Shown piece after piece: positions 9,178 to 16,736 of a DNA stretch of 27,097 bases. The first letter of the stretch is position 1. Each line of letters starts with the position of its first letter. The stretch is from JALENY01 sp036310185. GTDB taxonomy: Bacteria; Bacillota; Clostridia; Lachnospirales; Lachnospiraceae. Location of the stretch: positions 1 to 27,097 of the forward strand of contig JAXJSH010000077.1 of the NCBI GenBank assembly GCA_036310185.1. The letters are read 5' to 3'. The notes under the pieces were generated by a model that did no database searches, was not told the origin of the DNA, and saw only the letters and a program-made list of their open reading frames with translations. Position numbers and translations under genes: made by a program.

Positions 9178-9206
9178 GTTTCCTATAATCCAGAATTATG
9201 TAAATC
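9178..9206. other. dif-like XerC/XerD site candidate
   Basis: The left part GTTTCCTATAA (9178-9188) and right part TTATGTAAATC (9196-9206) resemble the two arms of Bacillus subtilis dif as I recall it (ACTTCCTAGAA and TTATGTAAACT), matching 8 of 11 and 9 of 11 bases. The centre is seven bases (TCCAGAA) rather than six, which counts against full function. No xer gene is in the window. Confidence 0.3.
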
Positions 9207-9382
9207 TCTTTCCGAAAAATCCCGCCCCTATCTGGAGGTGCAATTCTTTTAATTGTCTGAAATTAATCGACATTTTCACATTTCAGGCGTCAATTTTCGA
9301 CTATTAAAAAGTCAACCGTTATTTTCCCTTTTTTCGACTTTTTCCACGATTTAGGAGTTGTTCACAAAACGGTTGTTCTTTT

Positions 9383-9647
9383 TTATCCACGTGGTTTACG
9401 TAAAAAAACGGTGGATTTCTGTGGATAATGTGGATAACTTCGTGTATAACTGCATTTTTCCACGGTTTGTGCGATTCCGGTTTGTGGATAATTTTGTTGG
9501 TAAAATTTGTGGATTATTTTAAAAAAGCATTTTTTTCGACAATATTTGTGCATTTTGCTATTTCAATTTTTCTTTTTCCGGGGAACAATTTACCGCAGCG
9601 CAGTTTACATAACGCAAACCAATGAATTTTAAGACAGATTATCCACA
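9383..9647. promoter_or_regulatory. DnaA-box cluster in an AT-rich intergenic region
   Basis: Four exact copies of the DnaA box TTATCCACA or its complement occur at 9420-9428, 9429-9437, 9483-9491 and 9639-9647. One-mismatch copies lie at 9383-9391 and 9508-9516, and weaker ones at 9441-9449 and 9456-9464. Two exact boxes abut head to tail. Also present are palindromes ccacgtgg (9387-9394) and tttacgtaaa (9395-9404), and TTTTCGAC three times (9294, 9331, 9533). The surroundings are very AT-rich. No dnaA, rep or other replication initiator gene is in the window. The remainder of 9171-9676 shows no convincing gene. Confidence 0.75.
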
Positions 9648-9676
9648 TGATCCATCCCTTTTCTGACGATTATCCC

Positions 9677-10591
9677 CTACGCCTGGATCAAATACCGCTC
9701 GGCGCTGGTGATTGCATTTGCACCGTCTGCTGCCGCTGTAATAATCTGTCTCAGCGGTTTCTTCCGCACATCTCCGGCGGCATAAATGCCCGGAACACTG
9801 GTTTCACAGGTCTCATCTGCAGCGATATACCCGTTTTCATCCATCTCCGCAATTCCTTTCAGCAGATCAGAATCCGGTGTGATACCGACTGCCACAAACA
9901 CGCCATCCACCTGAAGTGTACGGCTGCTGCCGTCTTTTAACTGTTTCAGACGCACTGCTTCTACCTGTTCTTCCCCTTCAATGCTCTCCACTGCGCTGTC
10001 CCATACCATTTCCACATTTGGAAGAGAGAACAGTTTTTCCTGAAGACTTTTTGCTGCACGCAGTTCATTTCTTCGGTGCACCACATAAACTTTTCTGCAG
10101 CCACGAGCCAGAAAAATGGCATCTTCCACCGCCACATCGCCGCCGCCGATCACGGCCACATCACTGCCTTTGTAAAAAGCACCGTCGCAGGTGGCACAGT
10201 AAGATACGCCCATACCGGACAGACTTTCTTCCCCCGGCACGTTCAGCAGGCGATGATGGGCACCGGTTGCCAGAATCACCGTCTTTGTCTCGTAGGTCTG
10301 ATTTTCCGCCTCCACCGTTTTTATTCCATTTTCTCCAACTGCAATTTTATTCACTTTTGCACGTAAAAATTCCATGCCCAGTTTTTCCGCGTGTTCCCGG
10401 AACTTCAGGCTCAGGTCCATACCGCTGACTCCCGGAAGGCCCGGATAGTTATCCACTTCATAGGTATTCACAACCTGACCGCCGCTCATAAAGTTCTGTT
10501 CCAGGACCAGCATATTCAGCTTCGCCCTTGTTCCGTAAATAGCAGCCGCAAGTCCTGCAGGACCGGTGCCGATTACAATCACATCATACAT
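9677..10591 (-). CDS. trxB: Thioredoxin reductase (NADPH-dependent flavoprotein)
   Basis: This 304-residue protein has an N-terminal FAD-binding GTGPAGLAAA (residues 8-17), the redox-active CATC pair (Cys132 and Cys135), a second dinucleotide site GGGDVAVEDA, the NADPH 2'-phosphate motif HRRNELR (about 172-178), and the C-terminal FAD motif GIYAAGDV. It would reduce thioredoxin in the cytoplasm using NADPH. The ATG at 10589-10591 is preceded by AGGAGG. It stands alone, with no thioredoxin gene next to it. The upstream region carries unusual 37-bp tandem repeats that may overlap its promoter. Confidence 0.95.
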   Translation of the reverse strand: MYDVIVIGTGPAGLAAAIYGTRAKLNMLVLEQNFMSGGQVVNTYEVDNYPGLPGVSGMDLSLKFREHAEKLGMEFLRAKVNKIAVGENGIKTVEAENQTYETKTVILATGAHHRLLNVPGEESLSGMGVSYCATCDGAFYKGSDVAVIGGGDVAVEDAIFLARGCRKVYVVHRRNELRAAKSLQEKLFSLPNVEMVWDSAVESIEGEEQVEAVRLKQLKDGSSRTLQVDGVFVAVGITPDSDLLKGIAEMDENGYIAADETCETSVPGIYAAGDVRKKPLRQIITAAADGANAITSAERYLIQA

Positions 10592-10630
10592 TTTATTATC
10601 CTCCTTGATATAAACCGCTTTTTGATTTTC

Positions 10631-10735
10631 TTTTGCTGTTTTACAAACTATTTTTCATTTACTTCTCTTTTGCTGTTTTGTAAGCTATTTTTCATTCACT
10701 TCTCTTTTGCTGTTTTATAAGCTATTTTTTCATGA
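10631..10735. repeat. Three 37-bp tandem repeats upstream of trxB
   Basis: Units start at 10631, 10668 and 10705, each beginning TTTTGCTGTTTT and continuing with a CTATTTTTCATT-like core; the third is cut short near 10735. Differences between units are few. There are no spacers, so this is not a CRISPR array. It begins about 40 bp upstream of the trxB start. On the minus strand each unit contains an AAAACAGCAAAA tract that could be a repeated regulator site, or the array may be slippage-prone filler. Confidence 0.85.
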
Positions 10736-10742
10736 GAAAGCA

Positions 10743-10806
10743 GCCCCTATAGGGCGGATTTCGAATATTGTTCGGATTACGGGAGCATAAAATGCGGAGT
10801 AATCCG
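10743..10806. repeat. Compound palindromic element
   Basis: A perfect 8-bp inverted repeat (cggattac at 10773-10780, gtaatccg at 10799-10806) encloses a second stem (gcat at 10785-10788, atgc at 10792-10795). A short palindrome gcccctatagggc lies at 10743-10755. No T-tract follows. This reads as an intergenic palindromic repeat lying next to the hairpin at 10817-10840. Confidence 0.6.
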
Positions 10807-10816
10807 TAGGTATCAA

Positions 10817-10848
10817 GGGGTCAAAATACCTTTTGACCCCAACATCAT
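10817..10848. repeat. Perfect hairpin related to the element at 9-72
   Basis: ggggtcaaaa (10817-10826) and ttttgacccc (10831-10840) form a perfect 10-bp stem with a 4-base loop. The right arm and flank (10828-10848) match 52-72 at 18 of 21 bases. There is no T-tract after the stem. It is probably a second copy of a dispersed intergenic palindrome. Confidence 0.65.
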
Positions 10849-10923
10849 ATAAAAAGTTTAGCATTTTCCCATGGCAGATTCAATAAATATTATACAAGTA
10901 ATCTTCCACAGGAGCCGTAACTT

Positions 10924-12672
10924 ATGCGTCGAAAATACCTGATTGCCCTTCCGTTCATCCTTGCTGTGCTGGCATTCTTTTTCGGCATGTTTCTTGGGCA
11001 TCTGAACCGGAAATCCATGACGGAAGACAAAAGATTTGAAAACTATACCTACAGCCTTTTTCGGGAACAGATACAGACAAATACCATCAATCTGCACTAC
11101 ACGCTGGCAGATCCATCCGAATACGGAATACGAAATTATCCTGTCACCCTTGGGGAAGTGGATGCCGTATCTCTTGCCAATGACAGTGTCCTGCTTGAAG
11201 AAGAACTGGAAGCACTGGAACAGTTCGACTACGAATCCCTTTCTCCTGAAAACCAGCTGACCTACGACATTCTGAAACTTTCTCTTGAGACTGACCTTAC
11301 CCTTGGTGACAATTATCTGCTGACCGAACTTTTAAGCCCCACTCTGGGCGTGCAGGCTCAGCTGCCCATTCTTCTGGCGGAATATTCTTTTCGATGCAAA
11401 CAGGATGTGGAAGACTATCTGGAACTGATTGAACAGATGGATTCTTACTTTGAACAGATTATTGAATATGAAAAAATAAAGTCCCGGTCCGGCCTTTTTA
11501 TGAATGATACAACCGCCGACCGCATCATAGCTCAGTGTCAGTCATTCATAGCCGATGCCGATTCCAATTATCTCTTATCTGTTTTTGAGGATAAGATACA
11601 GGACTGTGATTTTCTGTCCGGCCGGCAGAAAAAGCGTTTTATAAAAAAACATAACACAGCCATTACGGAGCACCTGATTCCGGCCTATCAAAATCTTATT
11701 CAGTGTCTGCAGGATTTAAAGGGAACCGGAAAAAATCCATACGGACTCAGCCATTTTTCCGGCGGAAAAGAATACTACGAATATCTGGTCAAGAGCATTA
11801 CCGGCGTATACGATGATATCGACACCATTGAACAGCGCCTGCGCACGCAGCTGGAATCGGATTTTACCCGGTTAAGGCGCCTTTTGAAGGTTCAGGATGA
11901 AGTTTCCGGTGATTTTGCCGCCGTGTCCGGAGACGAGGTGTTCAGCACGGAACCGGTGCATATTCTGGAAGATCTGCAGAAAAAAATGTCCTATGACTTC
12001 CCGCAGCTGAAGGACGTGGAGTACGATGTAAAATACGTCCACGCCGATCTGGAAGAATATTTAAGCCCCGCCTTTTACCTGACACCGCCTTTTGACACCA
12101 TGTCCCCCAACTCCATTTATTTAAACAACAGTGCTCAGTATTCTGACATATCACTTTATACCACACTGGCCCACGAAGGTTTCCCGGGACATATGTATCA
12201 GACCCTCTACTTTGCACAGACAGACCCGGACCCTGTACGCTATCTGATGGAACCGGGCGGTTACGTGGAGGGCTGGGCTACCTACATCGAAAGTTATGCT
12301 TATCAGTATTCCCCGCTCTCCAGCGATACGGGTGAGATGCTATGGCTGAACCGCTCCCTGAATCTGTGCATTTATTCCCTGACCGACATCGGCATTCATT
12401 ACCATGGATGGACTATGGATGAAACCACCCGGTTTCTGAACATTTTCGGCATCACGGACGAAGATTCCATTGCGGAAATTTACCAATGTATTCTGGAAGA
12501 CCCGGCCAATTATCTGCAGTATTACGTGGGCTGTCTGTACTTTATGGATATCCGCGACAATATGGAAACCGCTCTGGGCAATGATTTTGATCTTCAGGAG
12601 TACCATCGCAAAATTCTGGAAATCGGCCCTGCCCCGTTCCCGATCCTTGAAAAATATTTGTCCGCATCCTGA
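10924..12672 (+). CDS. Membrane-anchored DUF885-family metallopeptidase
   Basis: This 582-residue protein has an N-terminal hydrophobic segment (about residues 6-25) after two arginines and without a lipobox cysteine, so it is probably a signal anchor with the body outside the cell. The zinc motif HEGFPGH lies at residues 417-423, and EGWATY follows with Glu449 as the likely third ligand. These are hallmarks of the DUF885 family, which is related to M32/M3-like peptidases with an HExxxxH-type site. The substrate is unknown. The ATG at 10924 is preceded by AGGAG nine bases upstream. No clear promoter or terminator was found for it. Confidence 0.85.
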   Translation: MRRKYLIALPFILAVLAFFFGMFLGHLNRKSMTEDKRFENYTYSLFREQIQTNTINLHYTLADPSEYGIRNYPVTLGEVDAVSLANDSVLLEEELEALEQFDYESLSPENQLTYDILKLSLETDLTLGDNYLLTELLSPTLGVQAQLPILLAEYSFRCKQDVEDYLELIEQMDSYFEQIIEYEKIKSRSGLFMNDTTADRIIAQCQSFIADADSNYLLSVFEDKIQDCDFLSGRQKKRFIKKHNTAITEHLIPAYQNLIQCLQDLKGTGKNPYGLSHFSGGKEYYEYLVKSITGVYDDIDTIEQRLRTQLESDFTRLRRLLKVQDEVSGDFAAVSGDEVFSTEPVHILEDLQKKMSYDFPQLKDVEYDVKYVHADLEEYLSPAFYLTPPFDTMSPNSIYLNNSAQYSDISLYTTLAHEGFPGHMYQTLYFAQTDPDPVRYLMEPGGYVEGWATYIESYAYQYSPLSSDTGEMLWLNRSLNLCIYSLTDIGIHYHGWTMDETTRFLNIFGITDEDSIAEIYQCILEDPANYLQYYVGCLYFMDIRDNMETALGNDFDLQEYHRKILEIGPAPFPILEKYLSAS

Positions 12673-12769
12673 CAGATTTTCTCTCATACTTCTTAATAAC
12701 TGCTGTTTTCCAAATAAACTACTTTTTTACAAAATTTTCTAAAATATCCCATGCTATCAAGAACCTTCA

Positions 12770-12798
12770 TGGACATTTCCTGAAAATTACCCTATAAT
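12770..12798 (+). promoter_or_regulatory. Sigma-A-type promoter of the LytTR regulator gene
   Basis: TGGACA at 12770-12775 and TATAAT at 12793-12798 are separated by exactly 17 bp. The predicted leader is about 125 nt and includes an inverted repeat (gtccgc 12851-12856, gcggac 12889-12894) and a perfect 14-base palindrome (12902-12915) just before the ribosome binding site. No gene is seen between 12673 and 12931. Confidence 0.7.
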
Positions 12799-12931
12799 AT
12801 ACGTAGCTGTTCATAAGATATAAACTCATATGAGCAAACCGTATGCGAAAGTCCGCTCACAAAATATACTCTGCACATAGGGGTTCTGGCGGACAGCGGC
12901 TATACTTTAAAGTATTTTAAAGGACTGAATA

Positions 12932-13672
12932 ATGAGCATGAATATAAGAATTGCAATTGTGGATGACATGGATCAGGATCGTGCTCAACTGGCACACTAT
13001 TTAGAAAAGTTTAAACGCGAAAATGAAATTGAAATTGCATATGACACCTATTTATCCGGAGCCGATTTTATGAAATGTTATAAAAAGGGACTCTATACCC
13101 TCATCTTTCTTGACATACTTATGTACGGGCAAAACGGTCTGGCTGTAGCCCGCAAAATACGGGAAACAGATGCACGGGTAATGATCATATTTACATCCAT
13201 AGCCCCTGAATTCGCACTGGATGGATATGAAGTCCGGGCTTATGACTATATCATAAAACCCCTGCCTTACGCACCGGTAGAAAAAGTGCTTCTGGAAACA
13301 CTGTGCGGCAGGGAATCTCTGCCGTCTTTCATCGAAGTGAGGGAAAATCGCTGCCAGATAAAAATAATGGTTGATGACATCCTTTATGTGGATGTAGACA
13401 GCCACTATCTGCAGATACATACTGTATCCAGAATCATCCGCACCTACAAGCGCTTCCGGGACTTTTATCCAATACTGGAAAACTATTCTCAGTTTCTCTG
13501 CTGTTATCGGAACGTCATGGTCAACATGAACCGGGTAAAAGATGTGAACGACGAAGATTTTATCATGGATAACGATGATCATGTCCCCATGCGGCGCCAG
13601 GCAAAAGTGGAACTGCGGCAGCTGTATGAAAATTATATGTTTGATCAGATAAATCAGAAAAAATTCAGATGA
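12932..13672 (+). CDS. LytTR-family response regulator
   Basis: The 246-residue protein has an N-terminal receiver domain (about residues 4-125) with acidic residues Asp11/Asp12, phospho-acceptor Asp61, Thr88 and Lys109. A C-terminal LytTR DNA-binding domain (about 140-240) ends with VPMRRQAKVELRQLYENYMF. It is an AgrA/VirR-type transcription activator, but no sensor kinase, peptide or transporter gene lies beside it, so its signal is unknown. AGGA at 12921-12924 supports the ATG at 12932. A palindrome in its leader could be an autoregulatory site. A bidirectional terminator follows. Confidence 0.9.
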   Translation: MSMNIRIAIVDDMDQDRAQLAHYLEKFKRENEIEIAYDTYLSGADFMKCYKKGLYTLIFLDILMYGQNGLAVARKIRETDARVMIIFTSIAPEFALDGYEVRAYDYIIKPLPYAPVEKVLLETLCGRESLPSFIEVRENRCQIKIMVDDILYVDVDSHYLQIHTVSRIIRTYKRFRDFYPILENYSQFLCCYRNVMVNMNRVKDVNDEDFIMDNDDHVPMRRQAKVELRQLYENYMFDQINQKKFR

Positions 13673-13704
13673 GCGCAAAAAATTTGAAAAAACGCAAAAA
13701 AATT

Positions 13705-13729
13705 CGGGCGGGATTACCCCGCCCGTTTT
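13705..13729. terminator. Bidirectional terminator between the LytTR gene and spmA
   Basis: A perfect 8-bp GC-rich stem (cgggcggg 13705-13712, cccgcccg 13718-13725) with a 5-base loop has a T4 run on the plus side and a T7 run on the minus side. The spmA stop codon lies inside the hairpin. Confidence 0.9.
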
Positions 13730-14394
13730 CGATCCATGATCTTACAGAAGATCACTCCGATTACCGTATTCACTGCCGTTGCCACAATAGCAGGTCCCAC
13801 AATGGCGGTGGGATTTACACTTCCATACTGGCTGCGGTATGCAATCATATTTACCGGTATCAGCTGTAAGGAAGAAATATTCATAATTAAAAATGTACAC
13901 ATCTCATTGCTGGCAGTTCCGCGTGGCACAGCCGTTCCTTTTCGCCGCTGCACCCTCTTTTTTCTTCCCTGATTTTCTCCTTCCGAACATTCCCCTGATT
14001 CAAAAGCCGCATCCTGTGCTCTTCGCTCTTCCTCCAGGTTTCCCAGTTCCTCCATGGCCCTCAGCCCCGCCGGTGTGGCCGCCCAGCCAAGGCCCAGCAG
14101 ATTTGCGATCATATTCATGGAGATATGCTCTCTCGCCGCATGATTTTCCGGCAGATTTGGGAACAGAAAATTAAGAAAAGGCCGGATTCCCCGGCTCATA
14201 CTCTCAACCAGCCCTGACTTTTGCGCAATCTCCATAAGTCCCACCCACAGAGCCATCACCCCGCACATGGTAATACACAGCTCCACTGCTTCCTGCGCCG
14301 AAGAGATCGCTGCATCCGCCACTCCCTGCAGGTTTCCCGTACAGGCTCCGTACACGATACCGATCAGTATCATAAATGCCCAGAGATAATTCAT
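13714..14394 (-). CDS. spmA: Spore maturation protein A
   Basis: This 226-residue membrane protein has hydrophobic segments near both ends and the nucleoside-recognition-type region VELCITMCGVMALWVGLMEIAQKSGL. MNMIANLLGLGWAATPAGLRAMEELG and SNEMCTFLIMNISSLQLIP are characteristic of SpmA. SpmA acts with SpmB in spore core dehydration. A charged insert of about 35 residues (about 120-158) between the last two motifs makes it longer than the roughly 196-residue Bacillus protein. The start at 14394 has GGAGG close upstream. recQ lies upstream on the same strand. spmB is not adjacent; it lies beyond recQ on the opposite strand. Confidence 0.9.
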   Translation of the reverse strand: MNYLWAFMILIGIVYGACTGNLQGVADAAISSAQEAVELCITMCGVMALWVGLMEIAQKSGLVESMSRGIRPFLNFLFPNLPENHAAREHISMNMIANLLGLGWAATPAGLRAMEELGNLEEERRAQDAAFESGECSEGENQGRKKRVQRRKGTAVPRGTASNEMCTFLIMNISSLQLIPVNMIAYRSQYGSVNPTAIVGPAIVATAVNTVIGVIFCKIMDRKRAG

Positions 14395-14548
14395 TCATCC
14401 TCCACATTTATCCTGTTTTTTATAAAAATATATGAAGTCAGGCAATTTATTATTATACGGAACTGTTCAGAAAGTGCGGGCCTACTGTTGGATGATTTTG
14501 TAAATGACAGTTTCTGAATCGCTGCAGCTGCCCTTATACAGTCAGCTT

Positions 14549-16051
14549 TTAATTTTCATACTGCCGGATCACTTCCAGAAACGCATCTCCGTACCGGCTG
14601 CATTTTACGATTCCCACCCCCGGAACCGTCATAAAATCTGTCTTATTTCGCGGCATCACAGCACACATGTCTTTCAGCGTTTTATCTGAAAAAATGAGAT
14701 AGGGCGGAATCTTATTTTCTTTTGCAAGGCTCAGACGCAGTGCCCGCAGCGCATCAAACAATTCCTTATCTATATCTTCCGTATCCAGATTTCTCTTCTT
14801 CTGCTTATAGGCATCGCTGGCGCGCCCTTCCACAGCAACACAATTTGAACATGCCCCGCAGTGCTGGGGCCCCTCTTCCCCGAAATAATTGAGAATAAAC
14901 GTCCGCAGACAGTTTTTTGTCAGACTGTAGTTTGTCATCTGTTTCAGGCGCTCTTCGTCCCGTTCCCGCACCAGTGCCTGCTCTTCCTCCGTCAGTTCAT
15001 CATTCCGGTTGTTATGGTTGATAAAATAGCGATTCACCGATACATCTTTGGGTCCGTAGAGCAAAATACAACGGGCCGGTTCTCCATCACGACCTGCCCG
15101 TCCGGCCTCCTGATAATAGCCCTCCATGTTTTTTGGCATATTGTAATGGATCACATAGCGTACATTGGACTTGTCGATTCCCATGCCAAAGGCATTGGTT
15201 GCCACCATGACCGGCTTCGTATCATAAATAAATTCTTCCTGATTTCTCTGCCGCTCCGCATCAGACAGCCCCGCATGGTACCGGGTGGCCGGGTAACCGG
15301 CCCGCACCAGCTTTTCACATACTTCTTCCACCGTCTTTCTGGTCAGACAGTAGATCACACCGCTCTGCCCGCGAAACTGTTCCACATAATGGAGCAGTGC
15401 CTGAAATTTATTCTTTGGCCGTTCTGTCTGAAAAAAGAGATTTTTCCGGTCAAAGCCGGTGGTGGTCAGCGCCGGATCTTCCAGTTTCAGAATTCGTATG
15501 ATATCGTCCCGCACTTCTGCCGTAGCTGTGGCCGTAAATGCACTGATCACCGGCCGCACCGGAAGCTGGTCAATAAAATCCACCATACGCAGATAACTGG
15601 GGCGGAAATCCTGTCCCCACTGGGACACACAATGTGCCTCATCCACACTGATCATGGAGATCTCCGCATTCATGGCAAAAGCCAGAAACTCCGTTGTGGC
15701 CAGCCGTTCCGGCGCCACATAAATAATCTTATAACGGCCCTCCCTGGCAAAAGACAGCGCTTTTAAATACTGACCGTGTGTCAGTGAACTATTCAGATAA
15801 GCTGCATGGATTCCCGCCTGATTCAGCGATTCGACCTGATCTTTCATCAGAGAGATAAGAGGTGAGATGACTAAAGTAATACCGGGCAGCATCAGTGCCG
15901 GAATCTGATAACAGATGGATTTTCCTGCACCGGTAGGCATGATTCCCAACACATCCCGCCCTTTCAGAATGTTGTCGATCAGAAATTCCTGTCCCACCCG
16001 GTAGGTATCATAACCAAAATATTCTTTCAGCAGTTCATATTTATTTTTCAA
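14549..16051 (-). CDS. recQ: RecQ-type ATP-dependent DNA helicase (short form)
   Basis: The 500-residue protein has a helicase core with Walker A TGAGKS (40-45), DEAH (137-140) in the RecQ signature VDEAHCVSQWGQDFRPSY, and motif VI QEAGRAGRDG. A zinc module follows with Cys381, Cys398, Cys401 and Cys404. An HRDC domain occupies about 427-498. Only about 22 residues separate zinc module and HRDC, so the winged-helix RQC domain of E. coli RecQ is absent. It unwinds DNA with 3'-5' polarity by family inference. The start is TTG at 16049-16051 behind AAAGGA. It is divergent from spmB and may be co-transcribed with spmA. Confidence 0.93.
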   Translation of the reverse strand: MKNKYELLKEYFGYDTYRVGQEFLIDNILKGRDVLGIMPTGAGKSICYQIPALMLPGITLVISPLISLMKDQVESLNQAGIHAAYLNSSLTHGQYLKALSFAREGRYKIIYVAPERLATTEFLAFAMNAEISMISVDEAHCVSQWGQDFRPSYLRMVDFIDQLPVRPVISAFTATATAEVRDDIIRILKLEDPALTTTGFDRKNLFFQTERPKNKFQALLHYVEQFRGQSGVIYCLTRKTVEEVCEKLVRAGYPATRYHAGLSDAERQRNQEEFIYDTKPVMVATNAFGMGIDKSNVRYVIHYNMPKNMEGYYQEAGRAGRDGEPARCILLYGPKDVSVNRYFINHNNRNDELTEEEQALVRERDEERLKQMTNYSLTKNCLRTFILNYFGEEGPQHCGACSNCVAVEGRASDAYKQKKRNLDTEDIDKELFDALRALRLSLAKENKIPPYLIFSDKTLKDMCAVMPRNKTDFMTVPGVGIVKCSRYGDAFLEVIRQYEN

Positions 16052-16141
16052 GTTCAGTATCCTTTCTTTCCTGCATACAATTTCTGTAAGTTAGATTATA
16101 CGGGCTGTCAAAAAAGAAGTAAACCCGGGAAAGGGATTTTG

Positions 16142-16669
16142 ATGAAAATTCTCCTTTTTATCTCAGAGGTCAGCATTCCTATGATCATCTTCTACATCAT
16201 CCTCTACGGCCTCATCCAAAAAGTAAATGTCTACGAATCCTTTATCACCGGTGCTGCCGACGGCCTGAAAACCGTGGTGAAAATTCTGCCCACCCTGGTG
16301 GGTCTTATGATAGCCGTAGGCATACTCCGTGGTTCCGGCTTTCTGGAAATGCTGGGCAGTCTTATTGGTAAAATTACAGATCCTCTCGGCTTTCCCGCCC
16401 CCCTCGTACCATTTACCTTTGTCCGCATGTTTTCCTCCTCCGCCGCCACCGGTCTGGCACTGGACATCTTCAAACAGTACGGCTGCGATTCCAGGATCGG
16501 GCTTATGACTTCTCTTCTGGCCAGCTGCTCCGAAACCGTTTTCTACACCATGTCCGTCTATTTTATGACTGCAAAAGTTACCAAAAGCCGCTATACGCTG
16601 GCCGGAGCACTTGTGGCAACGCTTGCGGATATCATCGCCTGCATTCTTCTCACAAATATTCTGATTTAA
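16142..16669 (+). CDS. spmB: Spore maturation protein B
   Basis: This 175-residue membrane protein contains KILPTLVGLMIAVGILRGSG, LVPFTFVRMFSSSAATGLALDIF and SLLASCSETVFYTMSVYF, all characteristic of SpmB. It works with SpmA in maturation and dehydration of the spore core. A TTG at 16139 directly precedes the ATG at 16142; the latter is chosen because of the GGAAAGGG site at 16128-16135. It is transcribed divergently from recQ across a short gap that must hold both promoters, and it ends at a bidirectional terminator. Confidence 0.92.
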   Translation: MKILLFISEVSIPMIIFYIILYGLIQKVNVYESFITGAADGLKTVVKILPTLVGLMIAVGILRGSGFLEMLGSLIGKITDPLGFPAPLVPFTFVRMFSSSAATGLALDIFKQYGCDSRIGLMTSLLASCSETVFYTMSVYFMTAKVTKSRYTLAGALVATLADIIACILLTNILI

Positions 16670-16696
16670 CAGGCTTAACCGAAATACAAAAAAACA

Positions 16697-16734
16697 GAGA
16701 CCGCACAGTTTTTCATTTCCTGTCGGTCTCATTT
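16697..16734. terminator. Bidirectional terminator between spmB and rsmI
   Basis: The outer stem gagaccg (16697-16703)/cggtctc (16724-16730) and inner acag/ctgt form a long hairpin. T-runs flank it on both strands (ATTTTC on plus, T7 on minus). It serves the convergent spmB and rsmI genes. Confidence 0.85.
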
Positions 16735-16736
16735 TC

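Noticed and set aside
9428..9625. 65-residue plus-strand ORF in the DnaA-box region
   Set aside because: It has no ribosome binding site or recognisable family, its sequence is low in codon-like structure, and it overlaps the DnaA boxes.
9171..9676. Chromosomal or plasmid replication origin
   Set aside because: Despite the DnaA boxes there is no dnaA, dnaN or rep gene, the flanking operons converge rather than diverge, and sampled C/G balance does not change sign.
10631..10735. CRISPR array
   Set aside because: The units are contiguous with no unique spacers, and no cas genes are present.
14861..15766. 301-residue plus-strand ORF
   Set aside because: It is antisense to recQ, whose helicase motifs are intact.
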